This document shows, piece by piece, positions 49,647-57,822 of a stretch of 64,000 bases of DNA. Each line of letters starts with the position of its first letter. The stretch's first letter is position 1. The DNA comes from an uncultured Marinobacterium sp. (GTDB taxonomy: Bacteria > Pseudomonadota > Gammaproteobacteria > Pseudomonadales > Balneatricaceae). The notes below the pieces were generated by a model. It worked only from the letters and a program-made list of their open reading frames with translations, made no database searches and was not told where the DNA came from. The translations under genes and the position numbers were made by a program. The stretch lies in NCBI GenBank assembly GCA_947501565.1, contig CANMWJ010000006.1:160269-224268 (forward strand), read 5' to 3'.

Positions 49647-50189
49647 TTAGTCCTTGTGCTGGTATTCACCATCAATGATGTCACCGCCGTCACGACGGCC
49701 GCGATCTGCTTTCTTAAAAGGCGAATCCTGATACTGGGAACTTGGCTGCTCCGGCTGGGAGGGCTCCTCCGGCTGCCCAAACGGATGGGCACCAAAGGGA
49801 GATTCACCAAACGGCGATTCGCGATGATGCATCGCCACGACAGTGAAACGGCTGATCAGTGTTTTAGCAAAGGCCTGTCGGGTGTACGGAATCAAACAGC
49901 AAAAACCGATTACGTCGGTCACGAAGCCCGGTGTCACCAGTAGTGCACCGCCCACAGCCAGCACGATCCCTTCGATCATCTCCTTACCCGGAATCTCACC
50001 CTGATTGGCTCGCTGTTGCGCCCGTGCCAGCGTCGAAAAGCCCTGGTAACGCAACATATTCACGCCGATAAATGCTGATAGCAGTACCAGCCCGATGGTG
50101 TTCCACACCCCGATCATCTCACCCACATTAATCAGCAACGAGATTTCGATAATCGGAATAATGATAAAGAGCAGAAATAGGAACTTCAT
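49647..50189 (-). CDS. fxsA: FxsA-family membrane protein
   Basis: A 180-residue inner-membrane protein. The FxsA domain covers roughly 1-130: KFLFLLFIIIPIIEISLLINVGEMIG, then RYQGFSTLARAQQRANQGEIPGKEMIEGI and VGGALLVTPGFVTDVIGF. The C-terminal 60 residues are a low-complexity tail rich in Pro, Gln and Glu, with the repeat ESPFGESPFGAHPFG. E. coli FxsA counters exclusion of phage T7 by the F plasmid; its ordinary role is unknown. It lies upstream of groESL, a common neighbour. Confidence 0.93.
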   Translation of the reverse strand: MKFLFLLFIIIPIIEISLLINVGEMIGVWNTIGLVLLSAFIGVNMLRYQGFSTLARAQQRANQGEIPGKEMIEGIVLAVGGALLVTPGFVTDVIGFCCLIPYTRQAFAKTLISRFTVVAMHHRESPFGESPFGAHPFGQPEEPSQPEQPSSQYQDSPFKKADRGRRDGGDIIDGEYQHKD

Positions 50190-50585
50190 TCATGACCTCT
50201 ATGTATATGCAATTACGCCGAACAGTCTACCGGTTTAGACCCACCGGAACACGGTTCTGTGACAAACGTATTGCATTTCGTTTCTCTCTACCTCTATGTC
50301 GGGGCAAATTCACGTTTTTCACCCCCCTACTTTGGGATAATTTTTCATACTTAACGCAATTGCAAAACACTTTTTCGCAAGCGCAAAACCCTCATAAATT
50401 CATACATTTAGCATGTGCAATATGAACAATAGATGACAATTATTACCTATTTTCCCTTATTTACAGCGCTTTCCACCTCCCCATCGCCTAGACTTTTGTG
50501 CAAAAGCGATATAACGTTCCTGTACGCAAAATGACGCAATGCACAATTAAAAAAAGAGTTAACCGAAGAATTAAGGTAACCCACG
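50190..50585 (+). promoter_or_regulatory. Upstream region of the SDR gene with repeated CGCAA/GCAAAA motifs
   Basis: This 396-nt region has no gene. It holds a 14-nt direct repeat, CGCAATTGCAAAAC (50355-50368) and CGCAAGCGCAAAAC (50376-50389), identical at 12 of 14 positions and offset by 21 nt. Further GCAAAA copies lie at 50500-50505 (inside CTTTTGTGCAAAAG) and 50526-50531, and GCAA variants at about 50356, 50416 and 50536. TATAAC near 50511 is a possible -10. I infer a regulator-binding region. Confidence 0.55.
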
Positions 50586-51353
50586 ATGGAACTGAAAGAT
50601 AAAGTTATTGTAATTACTGGTGGCGGTCGCGGCCTGGGTCGTTCTATGGCTCTGGAGCTGGCTGGTAAGGGTGCAAAACTGGCGCTGGTTGATCTGAGCC
50701 AGGAAGCGCTGGACGAAACTATCGGTCTTTGCGCTGAACAAGGCGTAGAAGCTCGCGGCTACATCTGCAACGTTGCAGACGAAGCTGAAGTAGAGCAGAC
50801 GTTCCAGAGTGTGGTTGCTGATTTCGGCACCCTGAACGGCGTAGTAAACAACGCGGGTGTTACCCGTGACGGTCTGTTCCTGAAAGTTGACCGCGAAACC
50901 GGCAAAGTTGCTAACAAGATGAGCATGGACCAGTGGAACCTGGTTATGGACGTAAACCTGACCGGTACTTTCCTGTGTGCTCGTGAAGCAGCTGCTCAGA
51001 TGATCGATCTGGGTGCAGAAGGTTGCATCATCAACATCTCCTCCATCTCCCGTCACGGTAACATGGGCCAGACCAACTACACCGCAACTAAAGCGGGTGT
51101 TGAAGCGATGGCTGTTACCTGGGCGAAAGAACTGGCTCGCTACGGCATCCGTGCTGCATCCATCGCTCCGGGTTACATCGGTACCGAGATGGTAATGAGC
51201 ATGAAACCAGAAGCTCTGGACAAGATTGCGGCTGGCATCCCTGCTAAGCGCCTGGGTAAACCAGAAGAGATCGCACGTACCGTTTCCTTCATCCTGGAAA
51301 ACGATTACGTAAACGGTCGCTGCATCGAAGTAGACGGCGCACTGCGCATCTAA
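50586..51353 (+). CDS. Short-chain dehydrogenase/reductase (FabG- or PhaB-like)
   Basis: A 255-residue classical SDR. It has the cofactor loop TGGGRGLG (near 12-19), NNAGVTRDG, the catalytic Ser in INISSISRHGNMGQ and the catalytic Y-x3-K in NYTATKAG. It resembles beta-ketoacyl-ACP or acetoacetyl-CoA reductases; an insertion with KVDRETGKVANKMSMDQW distinguishes it from canonical FabG. Codon use is strikingly biased, like groEL, suggesting high expression. It is monocistronic, with a long upstream region and a strong terminator. Polyhydroxyalkanoate synthesis and fatty acid metabolism are both possible roles; I cannot choose. Confidence 0.88.
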   Translation: MELKDKVIVITGGGRGLGRSMALELAGKGAKLALVDLSQEALDETIGLCAEQGVEARGYICNVADEAEVEQTFQSVVADFGTLNGVVNNAGVTRDGLFLKVDRETGKVANKMSMDQWNLVMDVNLTGTFLCAREAAAQMIDLGAEGCIINISSISRHGNMGQTNYTATKAGVEAMAVTWAKELARYGIRAASIAPGYIGTEMVMSMKPEALDKIAAGIPAKRLGKPEEIARTVSFILENDYVNGRCIEVDGALRI

Positions 51354-51372
51354 TCGTTGCTACAGTCTCCAT

Positions 51373-51402
51373 AAAAAAACCGGCCATTGGCCGGTTTTTT
51401 TT
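51373..51402 (+). terminator. Terminator after the SDR gene
   Basis: AAAAAACCGGCC and GGCCGGTTTTTTTT pair around a 3-nt ATT loop, with eight Ts, 20 nt after the stop. Confidence 0.92.
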
Positions 51403-51492
51403 GTTTTTGAGCTTTCGATATGGGGTCAAGCTCCCAAATGATTTGTTGGGAGTCGCTGATGCTCGTCGCCAACACAAGCATGCGAAGCTCAT

Positions 51493-53076
51493 TCAATCAG
51501 CCGTTACTTTCTCATCCACATCGTTAATTTCTTCCTTGAGATGCAGATAACGTCGCGCCAACAGGATCAGCAGCAAGACCGGCAAACCGATCAGCGTGGT
51601 AAAGATAAAGAACCAGTTGTAACCGACCGTATCCACAATGGAGCCTGAATACCCACCAAGGATCTTGGGCAGCAGTGTCATCAGCGAGCTAAAGATCGCG
51701 TACTGCATCGCGGTAAAGGAAATACTGGTCAAACTGGAAAGGAAAGCCACAAAAGCCGCACCAGCCAACCCGGCAGACAGGTTATCCGCCGCCACCACAA
51801 TATACAGCCAGACCAGATCGGAGCCCTTGGCGGCCAGAATCATAAACAGCAGGTTAGTCGCAGCAGAGAGCAGTGCCCCCAGAAACAGGATGCGCATTAC
51901 ACCGTGACGCATCGCAAGCACTCCACCCAGAAAGCCACCGACAATCGCCATCACTACACCAAAGGTTTTCACCGCTGTGGCAATCTGCTCTTTGCTGAAG
52001 CCCATATCCAGATAAAACACGTTGGAGATCACGCCCAGCACGATATCGGAGATACGGTAACTGCCCACCAGCAGAAGCAGGAACAGCGCAGCCTTAACCC
52101 CGTAACGCTCAAAGAACTCCCGTACCGGCGCCACATAGGTTTCATCCACAATCTGGCGCTTGACCAGACCGGTGCGCAGAAGCGCCTTTGCCATCAAAAG
52201 GCTGATACCCGCCGCTAACAGTAGCCGCAACGTTTCGACAATAAATGAGGAGAGAGCCCGGTTACCCAACAGATCACGCAGACCACTTTTCAGCTCGCGG
52301 GCAGGTTCAGAAGTCAGATAGAAGCAGAGCACAAATCCAAGCAGCGCGAAGGCAAACAGCAACACAAAACGGCCATACTCCCGCGCACTGTAGTGGTAAC
52401 TACGCTGAGCGCTGACCGCTGGTTCGCGGATACTGAGCGTTGTCACAACACCCACCAGCATCACCGCGGCCATGATCCAATAGGTGTAACTCCAGGCATC
52501 GAAGCGGTAGTTACCCAACTCGGTACCAAAACCCGCTGCCAATACCAGCGCACCCGCGCCGGATACCACCATCGCCACGCGATAACCTGCGATATACGCG
52601 GCCGACATCATGCTTTGCAGCCGGCTGTCAGCTGCTTCAATCCGGTAGGCGTCGATCACGATATCCTGAGTAGCCGAGGAGAATCCCAAGGCCACTGCAG
52701 CCAGGGCCATCGCTGTCTGACTACTCTGACCGAGAGAGGGATCGATACTCGCCATCGCCCCAATGGCTGCGATGATCGCCAGCTGCGCCAGTAGCAACCA
52801 GCTGCGACGACGCCCCAGCCATCGGGACAACCAGGGGATCGGCAGCTGATCCACCAGCGGTGCCCAGACAAACTTAAAAGAGTAACCCAGTGCCGCCCAG
52901 CTGAAGAAGGTGATTGCTGCGCGTTCAACACCCGCTTCACGCAGCCAGAGGGAAAGGGAGGAGAAGATCAACAGGATTGGGATACCGGCGGAGAATCCCA
53001 ACAGCAACATCACGATGACACGGGGATGGAAAAAAGCCCCAAGCGATTCCCGCCAGCTGGCCTGAGGCGTCTGCAT
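51493..53076 (-). CDS. ampG: AmpG-family muropeptide transporter
   Basis: A 527-residue major facilitator protein with about 14 membrane segments. It starts FFHPRVIVMLLLGFSAGIPILLIFSSLSLWLREAGV and has KFVWAPLVDQLPIPWLSRWLGRRRSWLLLAQ, close to AmpG permeases that import GlcNAc-anhydroMurNAc peptides for cell wall recycling. There are central helices not aligned with shorter members (GLRDLLGNRALSSFIVETLR, about 268-287). The start is ATG 53076, with a weak AAGGGAG upstream. Confidence 0.9.
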   Translation of the reverse strand: MQTPQASWRESLGAFFHPRVIVMLLLGFSAGIPILLIFSSLSLWLREAGVERAAITFFSWAALGYSFKFVWAPLVDQLPIPWLSRWLGRRRSWLLLAQLAIIAAIGAMASIDPSLGQSSQTAMALAAVALGFSSATQDIVIDAYRIEAADSRLQSMMSAAYIAGYRVAMVVSGAGALVLAAGFGTELGNYRFDAWSYTYWIMAAVMLVGVVTTLSIREPAVSAQRSYHYSAREYGRFVLLFAFALLGFVLCFYLTSEPARELKSGLRDLLGNRALSSFIVETLRLLLAAGISLLMAKALLRTGLVKRQIVDETYVAPVREFFERYGVKAALFLLLLVGSYRISDIVLGVISNVFYLDMGFSKEQIATAVKTFGVVMAIVGGFLGGVLAMRHGVMRILFLGALLSAATNLLFMILAAKGSDLVWLYIVVAADNLSAGLAGAAFVAFLSSLTSISFTAMQYAIFSSLMTLLPKILGGYSGSIVDTVGYNWFFIFTTLIGLPVLLLILLARRYLHLKEEINDVDEKVTAD

Positions 53077-53123
53077 ACGCAGCTCCCTTTAAGTGATCAG
53101 ATTATCTTGTGCTGAGACAACGA

Positions 53124-53609
53124 TCAGTCGCGGAAGTTGTTAAACTGCAGCGGAATCTCCAGATCCGCTTCGCGCAGCATCGCGATCACCGCTTGCAGGT
53201 CATCACGTTTCTTACCGGTCACGCGCACCTGATCGCCCTGTACCTGCGTCTGCACTTTCAGCTTTTTATCGTCCTTGATCATCTTGGTGATCTTTTTCGC
53301 TGTTGGCTGATCCAGCCCCTGCTTCAGCACGACGGTCTGGCGCGCACGCATATTGGCGGTTTCCGGATCTTTCACATCCATGCAGCGCACGTCGATCTTA
53401 CGCGCCACCATTTTAGTACGCAGCACTTCCATCATCTGCTGCAGCTGGAAATCCACCTCGGCGATCATCACGATGGAATCATCGTTCAGTTCAAAGCTGG
53501 CATCCACGCCCTTGAAGTCGTAACGCTTACCGATCTCACGGTTTGCCTGGTCAACAGCGTTGGTCAGTTCATGGGTATCCAGTTCGGATACTACGTCAAA
53601 AGATGGCAT
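53124..53609 (-). CDS. YajQ-family nucleotide-binding protein (UPF0234)
   Basis: A 161-residue cytosolic protein starting MPSFDVVSELDTHELTNAVDQANREI. Residues GKRYDFKGVDASFEL and GDQVRVTGKKRDDLQAVIAMLR are conserved in the family. Some YajQ proteins bind cyclic di-GMP (Xanthomonas, Pseudomonas); whether this one does is not visible from sequence. It lies between ampG and the divergent panE-like gene. Confidence 0.94.
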   Translation of the reverse strand: MPSFDVVSELDTHELTNAVDQANREIGKRYDFKGVDASFELNDDSIVMIAEVDFQLQQMMEVLRTKMVARKIDVRCMDVKDPETANMRARQTVVLKQGLDQPTAKKITKMIKDDKKLKVQTQVQGDQVRVTGKKRDDLQAVIAMLREADLEIPLQFNNFRD

Positions 53610-53730
53610 CGGTTGCTCCTGAATTCTGTTTATTGCCGGGAAGTGTATATGACCACCAAAGGCTTTTCACCCTGCCCGTTCCCCCCGTTGCTACACGCCG
53701 GTATCATGGGGCCGGATCAGGAGAACTTGT

Positions 53731-54642
53731 ATGACACAACATTGGCATATCCTCGGTGCAGGCGCCATCGGCTGCCTGTGGGCGGCACATCTGGCGAAAG
53801 CAGGCCATCAGGTCACCCTTATTCTGCGCAATGCGGAAAAACTCGCACTGTTTAAACAATCCGGCGGTATAACGCTCGAGAACGACAGCGGTAACGAACA
53901 GTTTCCAGTAACCGCGTGTATCGCAACCGACTGCCCGCCCATCGACAACCTTCTGGTCACAACCAAAGCCTACGACACTCAATCTGCTCTGCAACCGGTG
54001 CGTCATGCCATTCATCCGGATTCGCAGGTTGTAGTGATGCAAAACGGTATGGGCGCGCAGCAACAAGCTGCCAAGCAACTATCGCCGTCACCCGTGTGGG
54101 CGGCCTCGACCACCGATGGTGCCTGGTTGCGCGAGCCTTTTCTCGTGGTCTTTGCCGGGCGCGGCGAAACCCGTGTCGGCCCATTATCCTCACACGAGTT
54201 ACCCACTATACCTACAGCGATGACACCGTCAGCCGAACTGAAGCTGCTGGCAGATCCAGCGATTGAACTCAGCTTGTGGCGCAAACTCGCGATCAACTGC
54301 GCCATCAATCCGCTCACCGCACACTTCGATTGTCGTAACGGTGCTTTGGTGGAAGATGAGGAGAAACACCAAATGATGGCCCAGCTTTGTGGCGAGATAG
54401 AACAGGTGGCTTCGGCACTTAAACTGGACCTGTTCCCGCACGGTGTACTCGCACAGGCCGAAGCGGTAGCTCAAGCAACCGGCGCCAACTACTCCTCTAT
54501 GCTGCAGGATGTGCGTAACCGGCGACAGACCGAGATCGACTTCATCACCGGTTATCTCCTGAAGCAGGCAGAGCAACTTGATCTTGAGTTACCGCTAAAT
54601 CAGCAGCTCTATCTTGATATTCGTCAGGGCATAGAATCCTGA
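53731..54642 (+). CDS. panE: 2-dehydropantoate 2-reductase
   Basis: NADPH-dependent ketopantoate reductase of pantothenate (hence CoA) synthesis. The 303-residue protein has the N-terminal GAGAIGCLWAAHLAKAG Rossmann motif, LLVTTKAYDT (catalytic Lys), VVMQNGMGAQ, and WRKLAINCAINPLTA in the C-terminal helical domain. It shows no sign of operon partners; a B12 riboswitch follows about 100 nt after the stop. Confidence 0.93.
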   Translation: MTQHWHILGAGAIGCLWAAHLAKAGHQVTLILRNAEKLALFKQSGGITLENDSGNEQFPVTACIATDCPPIDNLLVTTKAYDTQSALQPVRHAIHPDSQVVVMQNGMGAQQQAAKQLSPSPVWAASTTDGAWLREPFLVVFAGRGETRVGPLSSHELPTIPTAMTPSAELKLLADPAIELSLWRKLAINCAINPLTAHFDCRNGALVEDEEKHQMMAQLCGEIEQVASALKLDLFPHGVLAQAEAVAQATGANYSSMLQDVRNRRQTEIDFITGYLLKQAEQLDLELPLNQQLYLDIRQGIES

Positions 54643-54741
54643 TCAAATTCATTCAAGAACCGATGAATTTTTTTCAGCCCTGGTCAGCGGCTTTCAATTG
54701 CCTACGGCAGTCACTCTGCCTACACTAGCGCCCGTCCACGT

Positions 54742-54960
54742 TACTGGTGCCTGTATGTGTTGCGACACGCAGGATAATCGGGAAGTTTGGTGTGCCTGTT
54801 AAGAGAGGTTATTCCAACGCTGCCCCCGCAACGGTGATCGACTTAAAGCGCTGAAAAAACCACTGATCCTAAACAACAGGATTGGGAAGGTTCAGCGTTG
54901 GGACTGAAGTTTACATCACGTACTTCAATCCGCGTCGTCAGCCCGTAGACCGGCCAGTAA
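54742..54960 (+). promoter_or_regulatory. Cobalamin riboswitch
   Basis: Conserved aptamer elements in order: GGTGCCTGT, GGATAATCGGGAAG, GTTATTCCAAC, GCTGCCCCCGCAACGGT (54820-54835), CCACTGATCC, and the B12-box-like segment AGCCCGTAGACCGGCC (54940-54955). It lies just before btuB. A further hairpin, TGCAC/GTGCA (54976-54990), sits directly before GAGGGGAAC, the btuB ribosome site, so translation control is likely. Confidence 0.93.
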
Positions 54961-55004
54961 CTTCATGTCCAAATGTGCACGGTGGGTGCATCTTGAGGGG
55001 AACA

Positions 55005-56807
55005 ATGAAAACCAGCCTGTCTCTGGTAGCCGCGATCGCCGCTGCCCTACCTGCGTATGCGCAGGAAACTCAACTGGATACTGTTATCGTATCCGCCAAC
55101 CGTATCGAACAACCAATCACTGAAACACTCGCGCCTGTTTCCGTGATCACCCGTGAAGAGATCGAAAAGAAAAAGATCACCTCCATCAAGCAGATCCTGG
55201 CGACTTTGCCTAGTGTCTCACTGAGCAGTAGCGGCGGCAAAGCACAACTGACCTCGTTGCGCACGCGCGGCACCAACAGCACCCACACCCTGATTCTGCT
55301 GAACGGACAGCGCATCAGCTCGGCAACTCTGGGTTCCACCACCTTCAACCTGATCCCAGTAGATCAGATCGACCGTATCGAATATGTGCGCGGGCCTAGA
55401 TCCGCTCTCTACGGTTCCGACGCTATCGGTGGCATCCTGCAGATCTTCACCAATCAGAAGCCTGCAGAAACCCGTGCAAAAGTCTCTGCTACTGTAGGTA
55501 GCGACAACACCCAGATCCTGAACGGTAGCCTGCGCGGCCAAGCCGGTGATCGTACTTCCTACAGCCTTCACCTGAGCACCGAACGCAGCGACGGTTATGA
55601 TGTACGCCAGGATGCCAAAACGGACGATGACGGTTACTCCGCACGCACCCTGAGCGCCTCAATCAACCATCAGATCAACGATGCATTGAGCCTGACAGCC
55701 AACGGCAATATCTGGCACGGCAACTACGAATTTGATCCGACCTTCGGTGGCGACGAAACCGACTACGAAAACTATGCCCACGGTGTAGCGCTGACCTACC
55801 AGCAGTCGATCCTGAAGAGCACCTTATCGTTAGCATTCAGTGAAGATGATGCACTGACTTACGGTAACGGTGTCGCCAAATCAAGCGGTTCCCGCTTTGT
55901 CACCCAGCACAAGGAGGCCAGCTGGCTTAACAACATTGCAGTAGGTGATGCAACCGACCTGACCGCCGGTATCGACTTCAAGCGCGACGATGTCAGCAAA
56001 AGCGTACAACAATATGATGTAGAAGAGCGCGATACCACCAGCGTCTTCGCCGGTGCCATCCACTCCATCGATGCACTGGATCTGGAAGCAAGCGTTCGCC
56101 GCACCAAAGACGATCAGTTCGGTTTCCACAACACCTGGAGCCTGGCGGGCGCCTGGAACTTTAATAATGGCGTGCAACTGAGCCTGAGCCGTGGCACGGG
56201 TTTCAAAGCACCTACCTTTAACGACCTTTACTGGCCTGGTTCTGGCAACCCGGATCTGCAGCCAGAGCGTTCCCGCTCTACCGAACTTACCCTAAGCGGT
56301 GGTGAAAGCGTCAACTGGTCGGTGAGTGCATATGAAACAGATATCAAAAATCTGATCGCGTGGGCGCCAGACATCAACAATGTGTGGAAACCGTCCAACG
56401 TCAATCAAGCCAACATTAAAGGTCTGGAAGCAGCGATAAGCCTTACCAAAGGCCCTCTGACACACAGCCTCTCAGCGGAGGTAATGGATGCTAAAAACAC
56501 CAAAGCGGATAAAAAGCTGACCTACCGCCCAAGCCACCAGTATAAGTGGCAGCTGGATTACGCAGCGCATGAGCAGTGGAACCTGGGCGCTAATTGGCTG
56601 TACGAAGGCAGTCGTTTCACCGACACGGGCAACACCAACACCCTGCCTTCCTACTCGGTCGTTAACCTTTATGCTTCTTTTACACCGTTGCCACAGCTGG
56701 AGCTGGGCCTGCGCATCGAAAACGCCTTCGATAGGCAGTATCAAAGCAATAAAGACTTTAACGCCCCTGATCGTCAGCTTTTGCTGACCGTAGGCTATAG
56801 TTTCTAA
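55005..56807 (+). CDS. btuB: Outer-membrane cobalamin receptor BtuB
   Basis: A 600-residue TonB-dependent receptor with signal peptide (MKTSLSLVAAIAAALPAYAQ), TonB-box region (QLDTVIVSANRIE), plug domain (about 27-135, with LRTRGTNSTHTLILLNGQRI and RGPRSALYGSDAIGGILQI) and a 22-strand barrel ending in a terminal aromatic (LLTVGYSF). Specificity for B12 is inferred from similarity and the riboswitch just upstream. ATG 55005 is chosen; an in-frame start at 54882 lies in the riboswitch. Confidence 0.95.
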   Translation: MKTSLSLVAAIAAALPAYAQETQLDTVIVSANRIEQPITETLAPVSVITREEIEKKKITSIKQILATLPSVSLSSSGGKAQLTSLRTRGTNSTHTLILLNGQRISSATLGSTTFNLIPVDQIDRIEYVRGPRSALYGSDAIGGILQIFTNQKPAETRAKVSATVGSDNTQILNGSLRGQAGDRTSYSLHLSTERSDGYDVRQDAKTDDDGYSARTLSASINHQINDALSLTANGNIWHGNYEFDPTFGGDETDYENYAHGVALTYQQSILKSTLSLAFSEDDALTYGNGVAKSSGSRFVTQHKEASWLNNIAVGDATDLTAGIDFKRDDVSKSVQQYDVEERDTTSVFAGAIHSIDALDLEASVRRTKDDQFGFHNTWSLAGAWNFNNGVQLSLSRGTGFKAPTFNDLYWPGSGNPDLQPERSRSTELTLSGGESVNWSVSAYETDIKNLIAWAPDINNVWKPSNVNQANIKGLEAAISLTKGPLTHSLSAEVMDAKNTKADKKLTYRPSHQYKWQLDYAAHEQWNLGANWLYEGSRFTDTGNTNTLPSYSVVNLYASFTPLPQLELGLRIENAFDRQYQSNKDFNAPDRQLLLTVGYSF

Positions 56808-56825
56808 CAGCATTTCTGACAGAAT

Positions 56826-56850
56826 AAAGGGCTGACTTTCAGCCCTTTTG
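56826..56850 (+). terminator. Terminator after btuB
   Basis: AAAGGGCTGA and TCAGCCCTTTT pair around a CTT loop, 19 nt after the stop. The T-run is short (TTTT GTTT), so some read-through to the adenosyltransferase gene is possible. Confidence 0.75.
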
Positions 56851-56876
56851 TTTATCCGGAGTTTGGGATCTTATCT

Positions 56877-57443
56877 ATGTCCGACCGTCTTAACCGTATC
56901 TACACCCGTACCGGTGACAAAGGCACCACCGCACTGGCTAACGGTAACCGGGTTGCTAAAACCCATCCCCGTATTGAAGCCCTGGGCACCGTGGACGAGC
57001 TGAACTCGCTGATCGGTCTGCTGATTGCCGAGCTGGATCAGGCCCACCGTCTGACAGACGTACTGCAACCGCTGCAACACGACCTGTTTGACCTGGGTGG
57101 AGAGTTGGCTGTAGCCGACGAGAAGTATCAGGTGATCACAGAAGCGGTGGTCGGCGAGGTGGAAACCGCACTGGATAAGCTCAACGCGGAACTGCCACCG
57201 TTAAAAGAGTTTATTCTGCCGGGCGGTAGCCGTGCCGCATCAACCTGTCAGTTAGCCCGCAGTGTCTGCCGTCGAGCCGAACGACGAATGATTGAGTTGG
57301 GCCACGAAGAGTATATCAATCCTCAGGGAGCAGCTTACCTGAACCGACTTTCAGACCTGCTGTTTGTGGTTGGGCGGGTTCTGGCACGTGAAATCGGACA
57401 TGAGATACTCTGGCAACCTCGCGCCAGCCGCAATAAGGAATGA
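56877..57443 (+). CDS. PduO-type cob(I)alamin adenosyltransferase
   Basis: A 188-residue enzyme that adenosylates reduced cobalamin using ATP to form coenzyme B12. It has the ATP-binding N-terminus YTRTGDKGTTAL, GTVDELNSLIGLL, FILPGGSRAASTCQLARSVCRRAERR and the C-terminal NRLSDLLFVVGR. It is of the PduO type, not the CobA/CobO type. It follows btuB and is probably part of the same salvage pathway. Confidence 0.95.
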   Translation: MSDRLNRIYTRTGDKGTTALANGNRVAKTHPRIEALGTVDELNSLIGLLIAELDQAHRLTDVLQPLQHDLFDLGGELAVADEKYQVITEAVVGEVETALDKLNAELPPLKEFILPGGSRAASTCQLARSVCRRAERRMIELGHEEYINPQGAAYLNRLSDLLFVVGRVLAREIGHEILWQPRASRNKE

Positions 57444-57502
57444 CTATTCAGGACTTATTCAGCAAGGCAATTTATAATAGCGAGCCAAAGAAGGAGAGAT
57501 TC

Positions 57503-57760
57503 ATGCGCTATTTAGTACTATCTGCACTGCTAATGCTGTCTGCTCCGGCGATGGCGGATTGCAGCACCGAGCAAACCCTGTGCGAAGCAAAATGCAAAGT
57601 CAGCAACCTCACCGATGATGCGGCGCTGACGGGCTGTAAATCCAAATGTATGGCTAAACGCGCCGCCTGCTCTACCGAGAAGGGCGCCGAAACTGCTGTG
57701 CAAATGGGCAAAGATGCTTGGGAAAACACCAAGTCCTTTATCAAAGGTGCGACAGAGTAA
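57503..57760 (+). CDS. Small Cys-rich exported protein, function unknown
   Basis: An 85-residue protein with signal peptide (MRYLVLSALLMLSAPAMA, cleaved before DCS). The mature part has six Cys in the order CSTEQTLCEAKC, GCKSKC, AAC. Even spacing suggests three disulfides or a metal site. AAGGAG stands 7 nt before ATG 57503; an in-frame start at 57440 overlaps the adenosyltransferase and would hide the signal peptide. It is immediately downstream of the adenosyltransferase; a link to cobalamin is not shown. Confidence 0.8.
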   Translation: MRYLVLSALLMLSAPAMADCSTEQTLCEAKCKVSNLTDDAALTGCKSKCMAKRAACSTEKGAETAVQMGKDAWENTKSFIKGATE

Positions 57761-57792
57761 TCTCTCTGTCACAGCCAACAGTCCCGAACAAA

Positions 57793-57822
57793 TCTGGCAC
57801 TTATACTTTCATAAGTGCCAGA
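57793..57822. terminator. 12-bp perfect inverted repeat between convergent genes
   Basis: TCTGGCACTTAT and ATAAGTGCCAGA pair perfectly with a 6-nt loop. The repeat spans the last codons and stop of the HDOD-GAF gene. On the - strand TTTGTT follows, a weak T-tract. It probably terminates transcription from both sides. Confidence 0.6.
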
